Shown here: positions 23,522 through 32,131 of the stretch, piece after piece
How the letters are laid out: every line of letters begins with the position of its first letter
How positions within the stretch are numbered: the stretch's first letter is position 1
Source: G963674505 sp964575975
GTDB lineage: Bacteria > Desulfobacterota > Desulfobacteria > Desulfobacterales > SKZT01
Direction of reading: 5' to 3'
Assembly (NCBI GenBank): GCA_964575975.1
Contig: CAZNTU010000038.1
Coordinates: 1 to 33,769, forward strand
DNA: 33,769 nt
The notes under the pieces: generated by a model
Seen by the model: the letters and a program-made list of their open reading frames with translations, nothing else
Databases searched by the model: none
What the model was told of the DNA's origin: nothing
Translations under genes and position numbers: made by a program

Positions 23522-24466
23522 TCAATCCGGTTCGGCGGACGTGCAATGCTCGTCGGGACAATGTTCCGGCAGCAGCTTGTACATTTTTCCCGAAAGCGGT
23601 TTTCCCAAAAAATCGCTGATTTTCTTCGAGCATTCGGCTACTTTCGTCTTGTCTACCCCCGTTTCGATTCCCAGCGTCTCCATGAGATACACGAAGTCCT
23701 CGGTGGCGATGTTTCCCGATGCGCCCGGCACGAACGGGCATCCGCCCATGCCTCCGAGGGAGGTGTCGAAGATCGTTATTCCATGGGAAAGGGCGGTCAT
23801 GACGTTCACAAGGCCCAAGCCCCGGGTGTCGTGAAGATGCAGCATCACGGGAACGTCTCCGGCCATGGGGATCGCCTTTTCCAAAATTCGGTCGAGCTTG
23901 GTCGGGGTCGCCATGCCCGTAGTGTCGGAGAGGCAAATCACATCGACTCCCTGCTCGAGATATCCCTCTATTATTCTCAGAACCTCTTCCGGTCCGATTT
24001 CGCCGTCGTAGAGGCAACCGAACGAACATTGCACCCCGGCGCGGATATGCATGCCGCGGCTTTTCGCGGCCGCGATCATCTTTTCGGCCTGCGAAACGGC
24101 CTCGGAAAGGGACATGCCCGCGTTTTGACGGCTGTGGGCGTCGCTGGAGGAAATGGAGACCTCCACGTGCTTCAATCCGGCCGCCGCCGCCCGCTCCACG
24201 CCTTTCGCGTTCAGAACGAGGCCGTTGTAGACCACGCCGTCCTTTCGGGGAAGGAGCTTCAACAGCTCCTCCGCGTCCGCCATCTGCGGCACCTTTTTCG
24301 GATGGACGAAGGAAACCGCCTGGATTTGTTTGATTCCGGCATCCACGAGACCGCTTACGATCTCCGCCTTCAATTCCGTGGGGACGATCTTCGACTCGAA
24401 CTGAAAGCCGTCGCGGGGACCGACCTCGATCAGCGTCGCTTTTTTGGGCAAATCGAAATTCTTCAT
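23522..24466 (-). CDS. Hydroxymethylglutaryl-CoA lyase-like enzyme
   Basis: A 314-residue TIM-barrel enzyme of the HMG-CoA lyase/DRE-TIM group. It has the Arg motif LIEVGPRDGFQFE, then QAVSFVHPKKVPQMADAEE, DVICLSDTTGMATP, the metal ligands in MLHLHDTRGLGLVN, and the C-terminal lyase signature DTSLGGMGGCPFVPGASGN with the catalytic cysteine. It would cleave HMG-CoA (or a near relative such as a 3-hydroxy-3-methyl acyl-CoA) to acetoacetate and acetyl-CoA, in leucine breakdown or in HMG-CoA-derived pathways; other leucine-pathway genes are not nearby. CAAGAGGTGA ahead of the ATG is a clear ribosome binding site. It is divergent from lhr, separated by 229 bases carrying two hairpin repeats. Related citramalate/homocitrate enzymes are less likely given the GGCPFVPGASGN motif. 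Confidence 0.9.
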   Translation of the reverse strand: MKNFDLPKKATLIEVGPRDGFQFESKIVPTELKAEIVSGLVDAGIKQIQAVSFVHPKKVPQMADAEELLKLLPRKDGVVYNGLVLNAKGVERAAAAGLKHVEVSISSSDAHSRQNAGMSLSEAVSQAEKMIAAAKSRGMHIRAGVQCSFGCLYDGEIGPEEVLRIIEGYLEQGVDVICLSDTTGMATPTKLDRILEKAIPMAGDVPVMLHLHDTRGLGLVNVMTALSHGITIFDTSLGGMGGCPFVPGASGNIATEDFVYLMETLGIETGVDKTKVAECSKKISDFLGKPLSGKMYKLLPEHCPDEHCTSAEPD

Positions 24467-24519
24467 GGTTTCACCTCTTGAACAGGTATAATATTCGAAA
24501 AATCGTGCCCCGCTGCGAT

Positions 24520-24543
24520 GGTAACCAGAGCTTCCAGCTCTGG
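24520..24543 (-). repeat. Palindromic repeat, copy 3 (reverse orientation)
   Basis: On the minus strand it reads CCAGAGC-TGGAA-GCTCTGG-TTACC. The arms are perfectly complementary and differ from copy 1 at one pair (C-G replaced by G-C), a compensatory change. It faces copy 4, so together they make a larger palindrome. Confidence 0.75.
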
Positions 24544-24562
24544 CCCGACCGGCCGGGACGGA

Positions 24563-24586
24563 CCAGACCAGGATAGTCTGGTTACC
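24563..24586 (+). repeat. Palindromic repeat, copy 4
   Basis: CCAGACC-AGGAT-AGTCTGG-TTACC, six paired bases with one mismatch next to the loop. It is the same family as the copies at 2242 and 2303, in the opposite orientation to copy 3 twenty bases away. The pair lies between two divergent genes, not behind a stop. Confidence 0.75.
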
Positions 24587-24695
24587 TTGGCGGCGCGGGG
24601 CTTTTCATGTAAAAAGGCGTCCGTGCTCGAACGCCGTAAAAACAAAAAATAGGAATGGAAACGAAAACTTCAAATCCGCTGTTTAGGATAGGAAA

Positions 24696-27600
24696 ATGGC
24701 CGAACTGGATGCTTTGAAACCTTTTCATCCCTTGATCTCCCGATGGTTCGAGGAGAGGTTCGAAAGCCCCTCCGAGATTCAACGAAAGGCGTGGCCCGAA
24801 ATCGCCAAAGGCAGGCATGTCCTTGTGACGTCCCCCACGGGAAGCGGCAAGACCCTGACGGCCTTTTTGTGGGCCTTGGACCGGCTCGCTGCGGGGGCCT
24901 GGCCCGGCGGACAAGTCCGAGTTCTGTACGTCTCCCCCCTGAAGGCGTTGAACAACGACGTCCGCGTAAACCTGCTACGGCCTTTGGGAGAACTGAAGAC
25001 CGTATTCAAAGACGCGAAAGCCGGTTTCCCCGAAATCGGAGTGCAAACCCGAAGCGGCGACACGCCGCAAAACGAACGAAGGCGAATGCTGAAAAAGCCC
25101 CCCGAGATTCTGATCACCACCCCGGAAAGCCTGAACATCCTTCTTTGCTCCAAAAGCGGGCGTTCGATGTTCTCGGGGCTCGCCTCGGTCATATTGGACG
25201 AAATCCACTCCGTGGCCGGAACCAAGCGAGGGGTTCACCTGATCACTGCCGTGGATCGCCTGGTTCCACTTTGCGGCGAATTCCAGCGCATCGCCCTTTC
25301 CGCCACGGTCCGGCCTAAGGAGGTCGCGGCGGAATTTGTCGGCGGATGGCGCATGGAGGGCGACCCGCGAGAACCCGTTTATATAAAAAGATATGTGTCG
25401 ATCATCGAGTCCGAGGCGCCCAAAAAACTGTCGGTGGAAGTGCGGTTCCCCGAAAACGCTCGCGAATTCATGGAAAACGGTTCCCGTTGGCCCGCCTTGG
25501 TCCGCGAGTTCAAACGGCTTATCGCGTCGGGACGCTCCACGCTGTTCTTCGCCAACAGCCGCCGGTTGACAGAGAAGGTCACCCGGCTGATCAACGCGGG
25601 GGAGGACGAACCCCTGGCCTATTCCCACCACGGCTCCCTTTCCAAGGAGCTTCGGCTCGCCGTGGAGAAGAAACTGAAACGGGGAGAGCTGAAATCCATC
25701 GTAGCGACCAACAGCCTCGAACTGGGAATCGACATCGGCCGACTGGATATGGTGGCGCTGATCCAGACGCCGCCGTCGGTTTCCTCCGCGGTGCAGCGCA
25801 TAGGACGCTCCGGGCACGCGGTCGGGGAGACGAGCAGGGGCGTGCTCTTTCCGACCCACGGCAGGGATTTTTTAAACGCGGCCGTCATGGCGCGATGCAT
25901 AGACGAAAGGGACATCGAGGATATAAAGCCCCTCGAATGCCCCCTCGACGTTTTGTCCCAAGTCGTGCTGTCCATGACTGCGACGCAGGCGTGGAGCCCC
26001 GACGAGATGTTCGCTTTTCTGAGGACAAGCTCTCCCTACGGAAAGCTTTCGCGCCGGCAGTTCGACCTGGTCGTGGAGATGCTCGCCGGCCGGTACGCGG
26101 GACTTCGAATGCGGGAACTTAGGCCCAGAATTTCCTTCGACCGAGTGGACGACAAGATCAAGGCGAAATCGGGGGCGTCCATGTTGCTGTACATGGCGGG
26201 AGGCACGATTCCGGACCGGGGCTACTACGATCTGCGCGTCTCCGACTCCCGCGCGAAAATCGGCGAACTCGACGAGGAATTCGTGTGGGAGAGAAACGTG
26301 GGGGAAACGTTCGCCTTGGGCTCGGGGACATGGAAAATCGCGAGGATTACCCACAACGACGTCGAAGTCGCCCAGGTCTCCGGTCGCCCCGGAATCGTCC
26401 CGTTCTGGCGCGCCGAGGCCCGGAACAGGGATTTCCATTATTCCGAGAAGATCGCCCTGTTTTTGGAACGGGCCGACGGTCTTCTGGATCGGGACCCTGC
26501 GGCCTTTCAAAGGGAGTTGAGAGAAAAGCACCGCATGGACCGGCCTTCGGCGGAGGAACTCGCAAACTTCTTGTCGCGCCAGAAGGAGGCGGCCCGGGCC
26601 CCGCTTCCGCACAGGCGCCATCTGCTCGTGGAACATTTCGACGACCCTCTCAACCGTTCGGACAGCAAGCAGGCGATCGTCCACACGGTGTGGGGCGGGA
26701 AAATCAATCGTCCTTTCGCCATGGCGATCTCGCGGGCGTGGGAAAAGCGATTCGGGTATTCCCTGGAAATATTCGCTGACGACGACGCACTGCTGGTCAT
26801 GCTTCCCCACGAGTTCGGCGGGAAGGAGATATTGGATTTGGTACACGCGGACAACTTGGAGACGCTTTTGCGGGAAAAGCTGGAGACCACCGGCTTTTTC
26901 GGCGCCCGGTTCCGGGAGAACGCCGGTCGAGCCTTGCTTTTGCCGAAGGCGGGCTTTAAAAGACGGATGCCGTTGTGGATGAACCGTCTCAGGTCGAAGA
27001 AACTTCTGGAGGCCGTGCTGTCCGCCCCGGATTTTCCCATCCTTTTGGAAACCTGGAGGACTTGTCTCCGGGACGAATTCGATCTGGAAAACCTGAAACG
27101 TCTTTTGGACGAACTGGCCGAGGGCCGAATCGAGGTGGGGGAAGTCAAGACCAAGACGTCCACGCCTTTCGCCGCCGGACTGATCTGGCAGCGCACGAAC
27201 AAGTACATGTACGAGGACGATTCCCCGGAAACGGGAAAGACGTCCGGCATGGGCGACGAAATCTTCCGGCTGGCGATTTCGGCGGAGTCGAGACCCGCGA
27301 TTCCCCTGGAATCGATCGAGGAGTTGAAGGGAAAGCTGCGGCGCACCGCGCCGGGGTACTCTCCGTCCGGGGCCGACGACCTGCTCGATTGGGTCAAGGA
27401 GAGGCTTCTGGTCGTCGGCGACGAATGGGAGGAGTTGCTGTCCGCCGTGGAGAGGGATCACGGAATAGCTTCGCCCGAACTGGAAAAAAGTCTCGGTTCG
27501 AAGATCGTGGCCGGGAGGTTGCCGGGGGCGGGGATCGATTCGGTTTTCGCGGTGGAGAACGCGCCTTCGATCGCGAACGCGCTGGGTCTCAAGTTGAAGC

Positions 27601-29219
27601 GGGTTGAATTTCGGCGGGCTTTCGGGAGCGACGGACCCGATCCCGAAATGATCGTTCGTTCGCACGCGGAATGGAGGGAATCCACGGGTGCGGATTCCGT
27701 TAGCGGTACCCCGGGCATGGCCGATTTCACGGCCCAATGGCTTTCCTTTTATGGACCGATTCCTTTCGGATTCGTCAGGGAGGCGACCGGACTTTCGGAT
27801 TCCGTCTTGTCCGAAACATTGCGGGAGCTGGAGCGCGACGGAAGGGTCGTCCTGGACCGGGTCGGAGGAGGCGAGGCGATCGCGGAGCTGTGCGACCGGG
27901 AAAACATGGAAATCCTGCTTCGGATGGCCAGAAAAGCCAGACGGCCCGATTTCGTGACGCTTCCAGTGGAAAAGCTTCCGCTTTTCCTGGCCGCTTTCCA
28001 GGGAGTAGCGACGCCCGGGGCAACGCTGGAAGACCTTCAGGATCGCCTGGAGCAACTCTTCGGCTTCTGCGCCCCGGCGGGAGCGTGGGAGGAATTCATA
28101 CTGCCGTGCAGACTGAATCCCTATTATCCCGCATGGCTCGACAGCCTGATCCAGTCGAGCGACCTTTGCTGGTTCGGGTGCGGAGAACGCAAAATCGGCT
28201 TCGCCTTCAAAGAGGACCTGGAACTCTTCAACCCCGGTCTCGCGCCGGATGGAAACCCGCCCGAAGAGCAGTGCGGGGCTGAACAGAACGAAATTTCCGC
28301 TCTTCTCCCGGATTCCAAGGGAAGCTACGGCTTTTTCGAAATCGCCGGGCATTCGTGCCTCGATTCCGATAAAACGACCCTGAAACTGTGGGAACTGGCG
28401 TGGAGCGGAAAAATCGGGGCGGACACTTTCGAGGCCGTCCGGTCGGGCGTTTTGAACGATTTCAAGCCGTCCGGCGCCGGCGATGTCGCCGGAAAATCGA
28501 AGAGATCCTCCGCGTTCGCCAGGCGAGGAGGATTCAACCGATGGAAATCGACAAGGCCTCTGGCCGGTTCGTGGAAAGCTTTCGGCCCGCCGGCCGAGGA
28601 GGCCGACGAAATGACCCTGGCGGAATTGAGAAAGGACAGGGCGCGCCAGCTTTTCCGCAGGTACGGCGTTTTGTTTAAAGAGCTGCTGGCCCGGGAGACG
28701 GATCTCCTTCAGTGGAGGGAGCTTTTCAAGACGCTCCGCCTGATGGAACTGTCGGGCGAGATTTTGTCCGGCCGGTTTTTCGAGGGGATTCAAAGTCTCC
28801 AGTTCGCGTCGCACGAGGCGTTTCGGCTTTTAAGACGCAAGTTGCCGGAGGATTTCGTGTACTGGATGAACGCGGCGGACCCGGCGTCGTTGTGCGGGTC
28901 TGGAATCGAGGGGCTGAAGTCCGATCTTCCCGCAAGATTGTTTTCCAATTATCTCGTTTTCCACGGGGACAGGCTGGTTGTCGCGGCGGGACGAAACTGC
29001 AAGTCCCTCGACATCCGGGTCCCGCCGGACGATCCGAACCTCGGCCGGTATTGCGAATTCTTCAAAAGCCTGCTGGGCCGGACTTTCAACCCCCGGGGAT
29101 TCGTAATGGTGGAAACCATCAACGGGGAGGCCTCGACGAAGAGCGTCTATCGGAGTTCCTTGGAGAAGTTCGGGTTCGTAGCGGACTACAAGGGGCTGGA
29201 ATTGAGGAGGGGGGTATGA
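24696..29219 (+). CDS. lhr: Lhr-type large DEAD/DEAH-box helicase
   Basis: A 1507-residue helicase, the usual full length for Lhr proteins. Helicase motifs: Q-like FESPSEIQRKAWPEIAKG, Walker A SPTGSGKTLTAF (Lys52), VLYVSPLKALNNDVRVNL, PPEILITTPESL, DEIH box (Asp168 in LDEIHSVAGTKRG), ALSATVRP, then LGIDIGRLDMV and QRIGRSGHAVG. The Lhr winged-helix and beta-barrel core follows to about residue 880 (IWQRTNKYMYEDD at its end), then a long C-terminal part as in the long bacterial Lhr form. Lhr moves 3' to 5' on DNA with a preference for RNA:DNA hybrids and is linked to DNA repair. The start has a weak AGGATAGGA leader. A four-base overlap (ATGA) with a tiny reading frame follows its stop. Confidence 0.95.
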   Translation: MAELDALKPFHPLISRWFEERFESPSEIQRKAWPEIAKGRHVLVTSPTGSGKTLTAFLWALDRLAAGAWPGGQVRVLYVSPLKALNNDVRVNLLRPLGELKTVFKDAKAGFPEIGVQTRSGDTPQNERRRMLKKPPEILITTPESLNILLCSKSGRSMFSGLASVILDEIHSVAGTKRGVHLITAVDRLVPLCGEFQRIALSATVRPKEVAAEFVGGWRMEGDPREPVYIKRYVSIIESEAPKKLSVEVRFPENAREFMENGSRWPALVREFKRLIASGRSTLFFANSRRLTEKVTRLINAGEDEPLAYSHHGSLSKELRLAVEKKLKRGELKSIVATNSLELGIDIGRLDMVALIQTPPSVSSAVQRIGRSGHAVGETSRGVLFPTHGRDFLNAAVMARCIDERDIEDIKPLECPLDVLSQVVLSMTATQAWSPDEMFAFLRTSSPYGKLSRRQFDLVVEMLAGRYAGLRMRELRPRISFDRVDDKIKAKSGASMLLYMAGGTIPDRGYYDLRVSDSRAKIGELDEEFVWERNVGETFALGSGTWKIARITHNDVEVAQVSGRPGIVPFWRAEARNRDFHYSEKIALFLERADGLLDRDPAAFQRELREKHRMDRPSAEELANFLSRQKEAARAPLPHRRHLLVEHFDDPLNRSDSKQAIVHTVWGGKINRPFAMAISRAWEKRFGYSLEIFADDDALLVMLPHEFGGKEILDLVHADNLETLLREKLETTGFFGARFRENAGRALLLPKAGFKRRMPLWMNRLRSKKLLEAVLSAPDFPILLETWRTCLRDEFDLENLKRLLDELAEGRIEVGEVKTKTSTPFAAGLIWQRTNKYMYEDDSPETGKTSGMGDEIFRLAISAESRPAIPLESIEELKGKLRRTAPGYSPSGADDLLDWVKERLLVVGDEWEELLSAVERDHGIASPELEKSLGSKIVAGRLPGAGIDSVFAVENAPSIANALGLKLKRVEFRRAFGSDGPDPEMIVRSHAEWRESTGADSVSGTPGMADFTAQWLSFYGPIPFGFVREATGLSDSVLSETLRELERDGRVVLDRVGGGEAIAELCDRENMEILLRMARKARRPDFVTLPVEKLPLFLAAFQGVATPGATLEDLQDRLEQLFGFCAPAGAWEEFILPCRLNPYYPAWLDSLIQSSDLCWFGCGERKIGFAFKEDLELFNPGLAPDGNPPEEQCGAEQNEISALLPDSKGSYGFFEIAGHSCLDSDKTTLKLWELAWSGKIGADTFEAVRSGVLNDFKPSGAGDVAGKSKRSSAFARRGGFNRWKSTRPLAGSWKAFGPPAEEADEMTLAELRKDRARQLFRRYGVLFKELLARETDLLQWRELFKTLRLMELSGEILSGRFFEGIQSLQFASHEAFRLLRRKLPEDFVYWMNAADPASLCGSGIEGLKSDLPARLFSNYLVFHGDRLVVAAGRNCKSLDIRVPPDDPNLGRYCEFFKSLLGRTFNPRGFVMVETINGEASTKSVYRSSLEKFGFVADYKGLELRRGV

Positions 29220-29404
29220 ATATAGAGGCTCCCGGTATTAGCCAGTCTATGAATGCTTTTTTGACGCAACCCGCCAAGCTGTATATACTAAGCCGCGTAT
29301 ACGGTGGTTCAGAATGCTTAAAGGAGAAAGAGTTTGTTTTCTTCCATTTTCAAAGCCTGCAGGGAACGGCTCATTCGGCGCCCTCCGCCGTGGCCGTCAT
29401 GTAA
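29216..29404 (+). CDS. Possible 62-residue reading frame coupled to lhr
   Basis: The ATG overlaps the lhr stop as ATGA and GAGGAGG sits a few bases upstream, an arrangement typical of coupled genes. The product (MNIEAPGISQSMNAFLTQPA, then KLYILSRVYGG and so on) has no recognised motif, and its last third runs antisense to the DUF499 relic, which suggests that any original gene was longer and cut. It may not be translated at all. Confidence 0.25.
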   Translation: MNIEAPGISQSMNAFLTQPAKLYILSRVYGGSECLKEKEFVFFHFQSLQGTAHSAPSAVAVM

Positions 29405-29711
29405 ACCGCGCCCGTGCCGAACCGGGAAGGCTTTTCCGCGAGATTCTCGGGTCCGTCTCCGGCCAAATCGAGGCCTTCGGCGAAAACCACCCGAAATTCG
29501 AGTTTGACATCCTTGTCCTTCGCGGCTCTAAGCTGGGGTCCAAAAAATCCTTGACCAACTGCGCGTCAGGCACTGTGCCGTCGAATTGGATGGACAAATC
29601 GCTTCCCCCGCCGGTTTCGTATTCGCCTTCGATTTTCACCTTACTCGTCAGTTGTAAGTTTTGAACAAAATTGAACCGCTCTTTTAGAAACAGTCCGAAA
29701 AAAAAGTTCAT
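29371..29711 (-). pseudogene. C-terminal fragment of a DUF499-like ATPase, frameshifted
   Basis: The first frame (29711 leftwards) gives GGGSDLSIQFDGTVPDAQLV and KDFLDP, then shifts. One missing C in the run read CCCC (GGGG at 29534-29537 on the given strand) restores LRAAKDKDVKLEFRVVFAEG and AEKPSRFGTGAVYMTATAEG, ending at 29371. The resulting tail has the composition and motifs of the extreme C-terminus of DUF499 proteins, which are large ATPases that usually sit with DUF1156 methylases in accessory islands. Only this tail remains; the rest of the gene is absent. The family call is moderate. Confidence 0.5.
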
Positions 29712-29812
29712 CGGAGTTCGGATTTTTAGGGAAAAAAGCGAAAAGATTTTTTAGAATCTTCTATACAGTTATTTTCAACGCCCGACATGCGGGCAAAGAA
29801 CAGGAGATTCCA

Positions 29813-30958
29813 ATGTTCAATTTTATTTTGCACGCTTTGAATTCGTTTCGCGGTTGCTTTTCCCACAAAAGGACCTGGATAGTCTTTTGCATGATCGCGC
29901 CGGGATTCACAGGAGCGAGGGAAATGACGGGCCTCGCCTCCCTATGCAGGTTTTGGGGGCTTGGCGAAAGCGGCTGCAACATGTTTCTCAACTTCTTCAG
30001 ATAGTCGGCGTGGTCTCTGGGCGGCATCGTTTCCTGCCGGGGCGGCTTCGTTCTCTCCCAAGGCAAGCTTGCAAGGGTCGGGGACAGGGTCGTCCCGCAA
30101 GGCGACCACGCGCATGTCCCGAAGGACGGGCGAAGAATGCCGAGCGTAGTCACGCTGCATCGGGATTCCGAAACCCGGAGCAAGCCTTCCTGTTTTCGCG
30201 GCCATTGCCGGGGCGCTATCGCAGGATTGGCCGGCTCCTTGTCCGCTCCCTTCGGCATAAAGGGCGAAAAGGAACTGCGTCGCCTATTTCGAGCCGAGCG
30301 GGAAACAAGACGGCAGGGGCCGCAAAAGAAAGTACGGGATGAAAGTGGTTCCGACCGAGCTTTTCGATTACTCGGACATGTTCAAAAAGGCGAAGTGCGA
30401 GGTCTACGGCAGGACCGAGGAAATATCGACAATGGCGGCGAACCTTCCTTGGAGGCCCACCGGGGCCAGGTAGTTTTCATGTGCAACCATCTGGCGATCA
30501 ATCCGATCATGCCGCTTCGCCTCTACTGCGCCAGGACCCGGATCGAAATCGCCTTCGACATGCCCGAGAATCCGATGGGCGCGTTCCGATACCGGTTCCG
30601 GGGCAAGGGCTTGCCGCTCCATTTCCGCAAGTCCCGCAAGCCGAAGAAGAACGACAAATTGAAATGCCCGGGGCCGGCGGGCGCCTCCATGGTCCGTAAC
30701 TGCCGGAGGAGGACCGAGGCGTTCGCGACGATCGGGGCGATAGCTCTCGGACAGCCTCGGATGGTTTCGATAAAGTTCAACCGGACGGTCTGGAACCGCT
30801 TCGACGCGTATTTGCGCACCCGTTCGCGCGGGATTCCGTCGGAGAGGACCGTAGAGAGCGCGCTCTCCGGTTCCATGCCCCACATATTCTCGAAGGTCGC
30901 CTCCGGCGGCGCAGTTCGAGAAATTCAAGAGAGGATTTTGTCGGGCGGCCGGGCCTGA
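29813..30958 (+). pseudogene. Decayed transposase (middle deleted, several frameshifts)
   Basis: The plus strand keeps pieces of one transposase in alternating frames. MFNFILHALNSFRGCFSHKR and RTWIVFCMIAPGFTG open it, with a stop after CNMFLNFFR; the same frame continues SAWSLGGIVSCRGGFVLSQG, QGDHAHVPKDGRRMP and ETRSKPSCFRGHCRGAIAG. Near 30260 it jumps in a new frame to AKRNCVAYFEPSGKQDGRG and FDYSDMFKKAKCEVYGRTEE, and then returns to the first frame with LYCARTRIEIAFDMPENPMG, LRTRSRGIPSERTVES and VREIQERIL. The sequence between, including much of the catalytic core, is missing. The family is a DDE-type transposase I cannot name. A small hairpin (GCCCG-N5-CGGGC, 29780-29794) precedes it, but no terminal repeats could be paired. 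Confidence 0.7.
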
Positions 30959-31112
30959 AAAGCCTGTTTTTTTTTCCGCCCGCGCGTAAACCGTTGCCAT
31001 GAAAGGGGTTCGGAATTCGCAATTCGCGGAGGCCGCTTGGAGAAATGCGCTCGTTCCCAACCAAAGGTATCGGTCAAACTTATGACTGACGATTGACATA
31101 TGAAAAGTTTTT

Positions 31113-31403
31113 TCATTCCATCGTGCCTCGATGCGAAGCCGGGACCATGGCGCAAAGCATGAGATAGCCGGCCATGAAAAGGTTGACCCCCGCCGCGAGT
31201 ACGATCAATGTCTGCGCGTTCTTTTTTCCAACGGACTTGTGAACGAGGTCCCTGAGCGTAAACGTGAGGGGATAGACAAAGGTCCCCATATCGACGGAGA
31301 GCCCGGCGACCACCCCGATTTTCAAACTGGCTATGTCGGACAGCATCTGCGCGGCCACGTAAGCGGCGATGCCGACAAGGGCGATTCTCGAAATCGCGGA
31401 CAT
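31113..31403 (-). pseudogene. Truncated YhhQ/VUT-type queuosine precursor transporter
   Basis: The start is good: AAGGAGG nine bases before ATG 31403. The 96 residues match the N-terminal half of the YhhQ/VUT membrane family: an N-terminal helix ISRIALVGIAAYVAAQMLSD, then LKIGVVAGLSVDMGTFVYPL and TFTLRDLVHKSVGKK, then a second helix LIVLAAGVNLFMAGYLML. The family is normally about 200-230 residues with six helices and imports precursors of queuosine. Here the reading stops after VPASHRGTME with no continuation in other frames; the transposase relic lies just beyond (30958). I infer truncation by an insertion-deletion event; function is probably lost. Confidence 0.75.
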
Positions 31404-31575
31404 TCGACTTTCCTCCTTCTTTTTCAAAAACCAAAAATAATGTCAGAAGCGGCGGTCGGGGGCAATCTTTTTAATGCGGATTTTTCGGCCAAAAGGGGCC
31501 GTTTAGTCCGATCCGCTTCGTTTTTTTCTACGATACCGCGCTGGAAGCTCGAATTTAACGAATTTACCCCGTTGG

Positions 31576-32085
31576 ATGACGGTTTTCGAAGTTTGCAAGT
31601 TGGTAGCGATCTTCTCCGGCGCCGTGATATTCGCTTTAATATACTGTTCGGTCGCCTTGTTTTGGAAACGCCGCAGTCAAGCTGTCACTGCGCGGCATTG
31701 CATTGTTCTCGCCTTTATCTTCGTTCTATGGGAATTCGCATGGAGAGTTTCTCGGAACACCGCCATTGCCCATGAATTTGACGGCATTCTCGGCGGCGCC
31801 TATCATTTTGACCAAAACGGCAACCTCGAAACCGCAAAGCGGGTTATTCCGCACGCGGAGAAAACGCGATATTTTTTGCAAATCGCACAAAGACTGGAAC
31901 TATACCGCGAGCGGCGGGTCGAAAACCTGACGCCGAACACATACGGAGAGGAATCCGAACTGCTCCAGTCGATCCTGCTGGGTGTAGAAGAGAAAGCATC
32001 GTGTAAAGCATCGCCTTGCGAAAATTCGGCCGAGGACAGTAATTGCGTACGGCTTAGAACGTTAAAGGGGTTCGGGATCGGCTGA
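31576..32085 (+). CDS. Small membrane protein of unknown function
   Basis: A 169-residue protein with two predicted membrane segments (about 8-30, VAIFSGAVIFALIYCSVALF, and about 42-56, HCIVLAFIFVLWEFAW) and a hydrophilic C-terminal half containing AHEFDGILGGAYHFD and ENLTPNTYGEESELL. No family is recognised. No ribosome binding site is clear before the ATG. It lies on the same strand and 46 bases upstream of the damaged Asp-box gene, so they may share a transcript. The frame is the longest in this stretch, and the antisense alternative is less protein-like. Confidence 0.5.
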   Translation: MTVFEVCKLVAIFSGAVIFALIYCSVALFWKRRSQAVTARHCIVLAFIFVLWEFAWRVSRNTAIAHEFDGILGGAYHFDQNGNLETAKRVIPHAEKTRYFLQIAQRLELYRERRVENLTPNTYGEESELLQSILLGVEEKASCKASPCENSAEDSNCVRLRTLKGFGIG

Positions 32086-32131
32086 GCACATTGTATGAGG
32101 CCGCCAACATAAAGCTTTGGAAGGTTCGACG

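Noticed and set aside
25872..28814. A 980-codon open frame on the minus strand inside lhr
   Set aside because: Its composition (Arg/Gly/Pro/Phe-rich, no motifs) is that of the antisense of a GC-rich gene, and the plus strand encodes an unmistakable full-length Lhr helicase.
30404..31099. A 231-codon minus frame across the transposase 3' end
   Set aside because: The plus strand holds clear transposase motifs over most of it, and the rest has no protein-like pattern.
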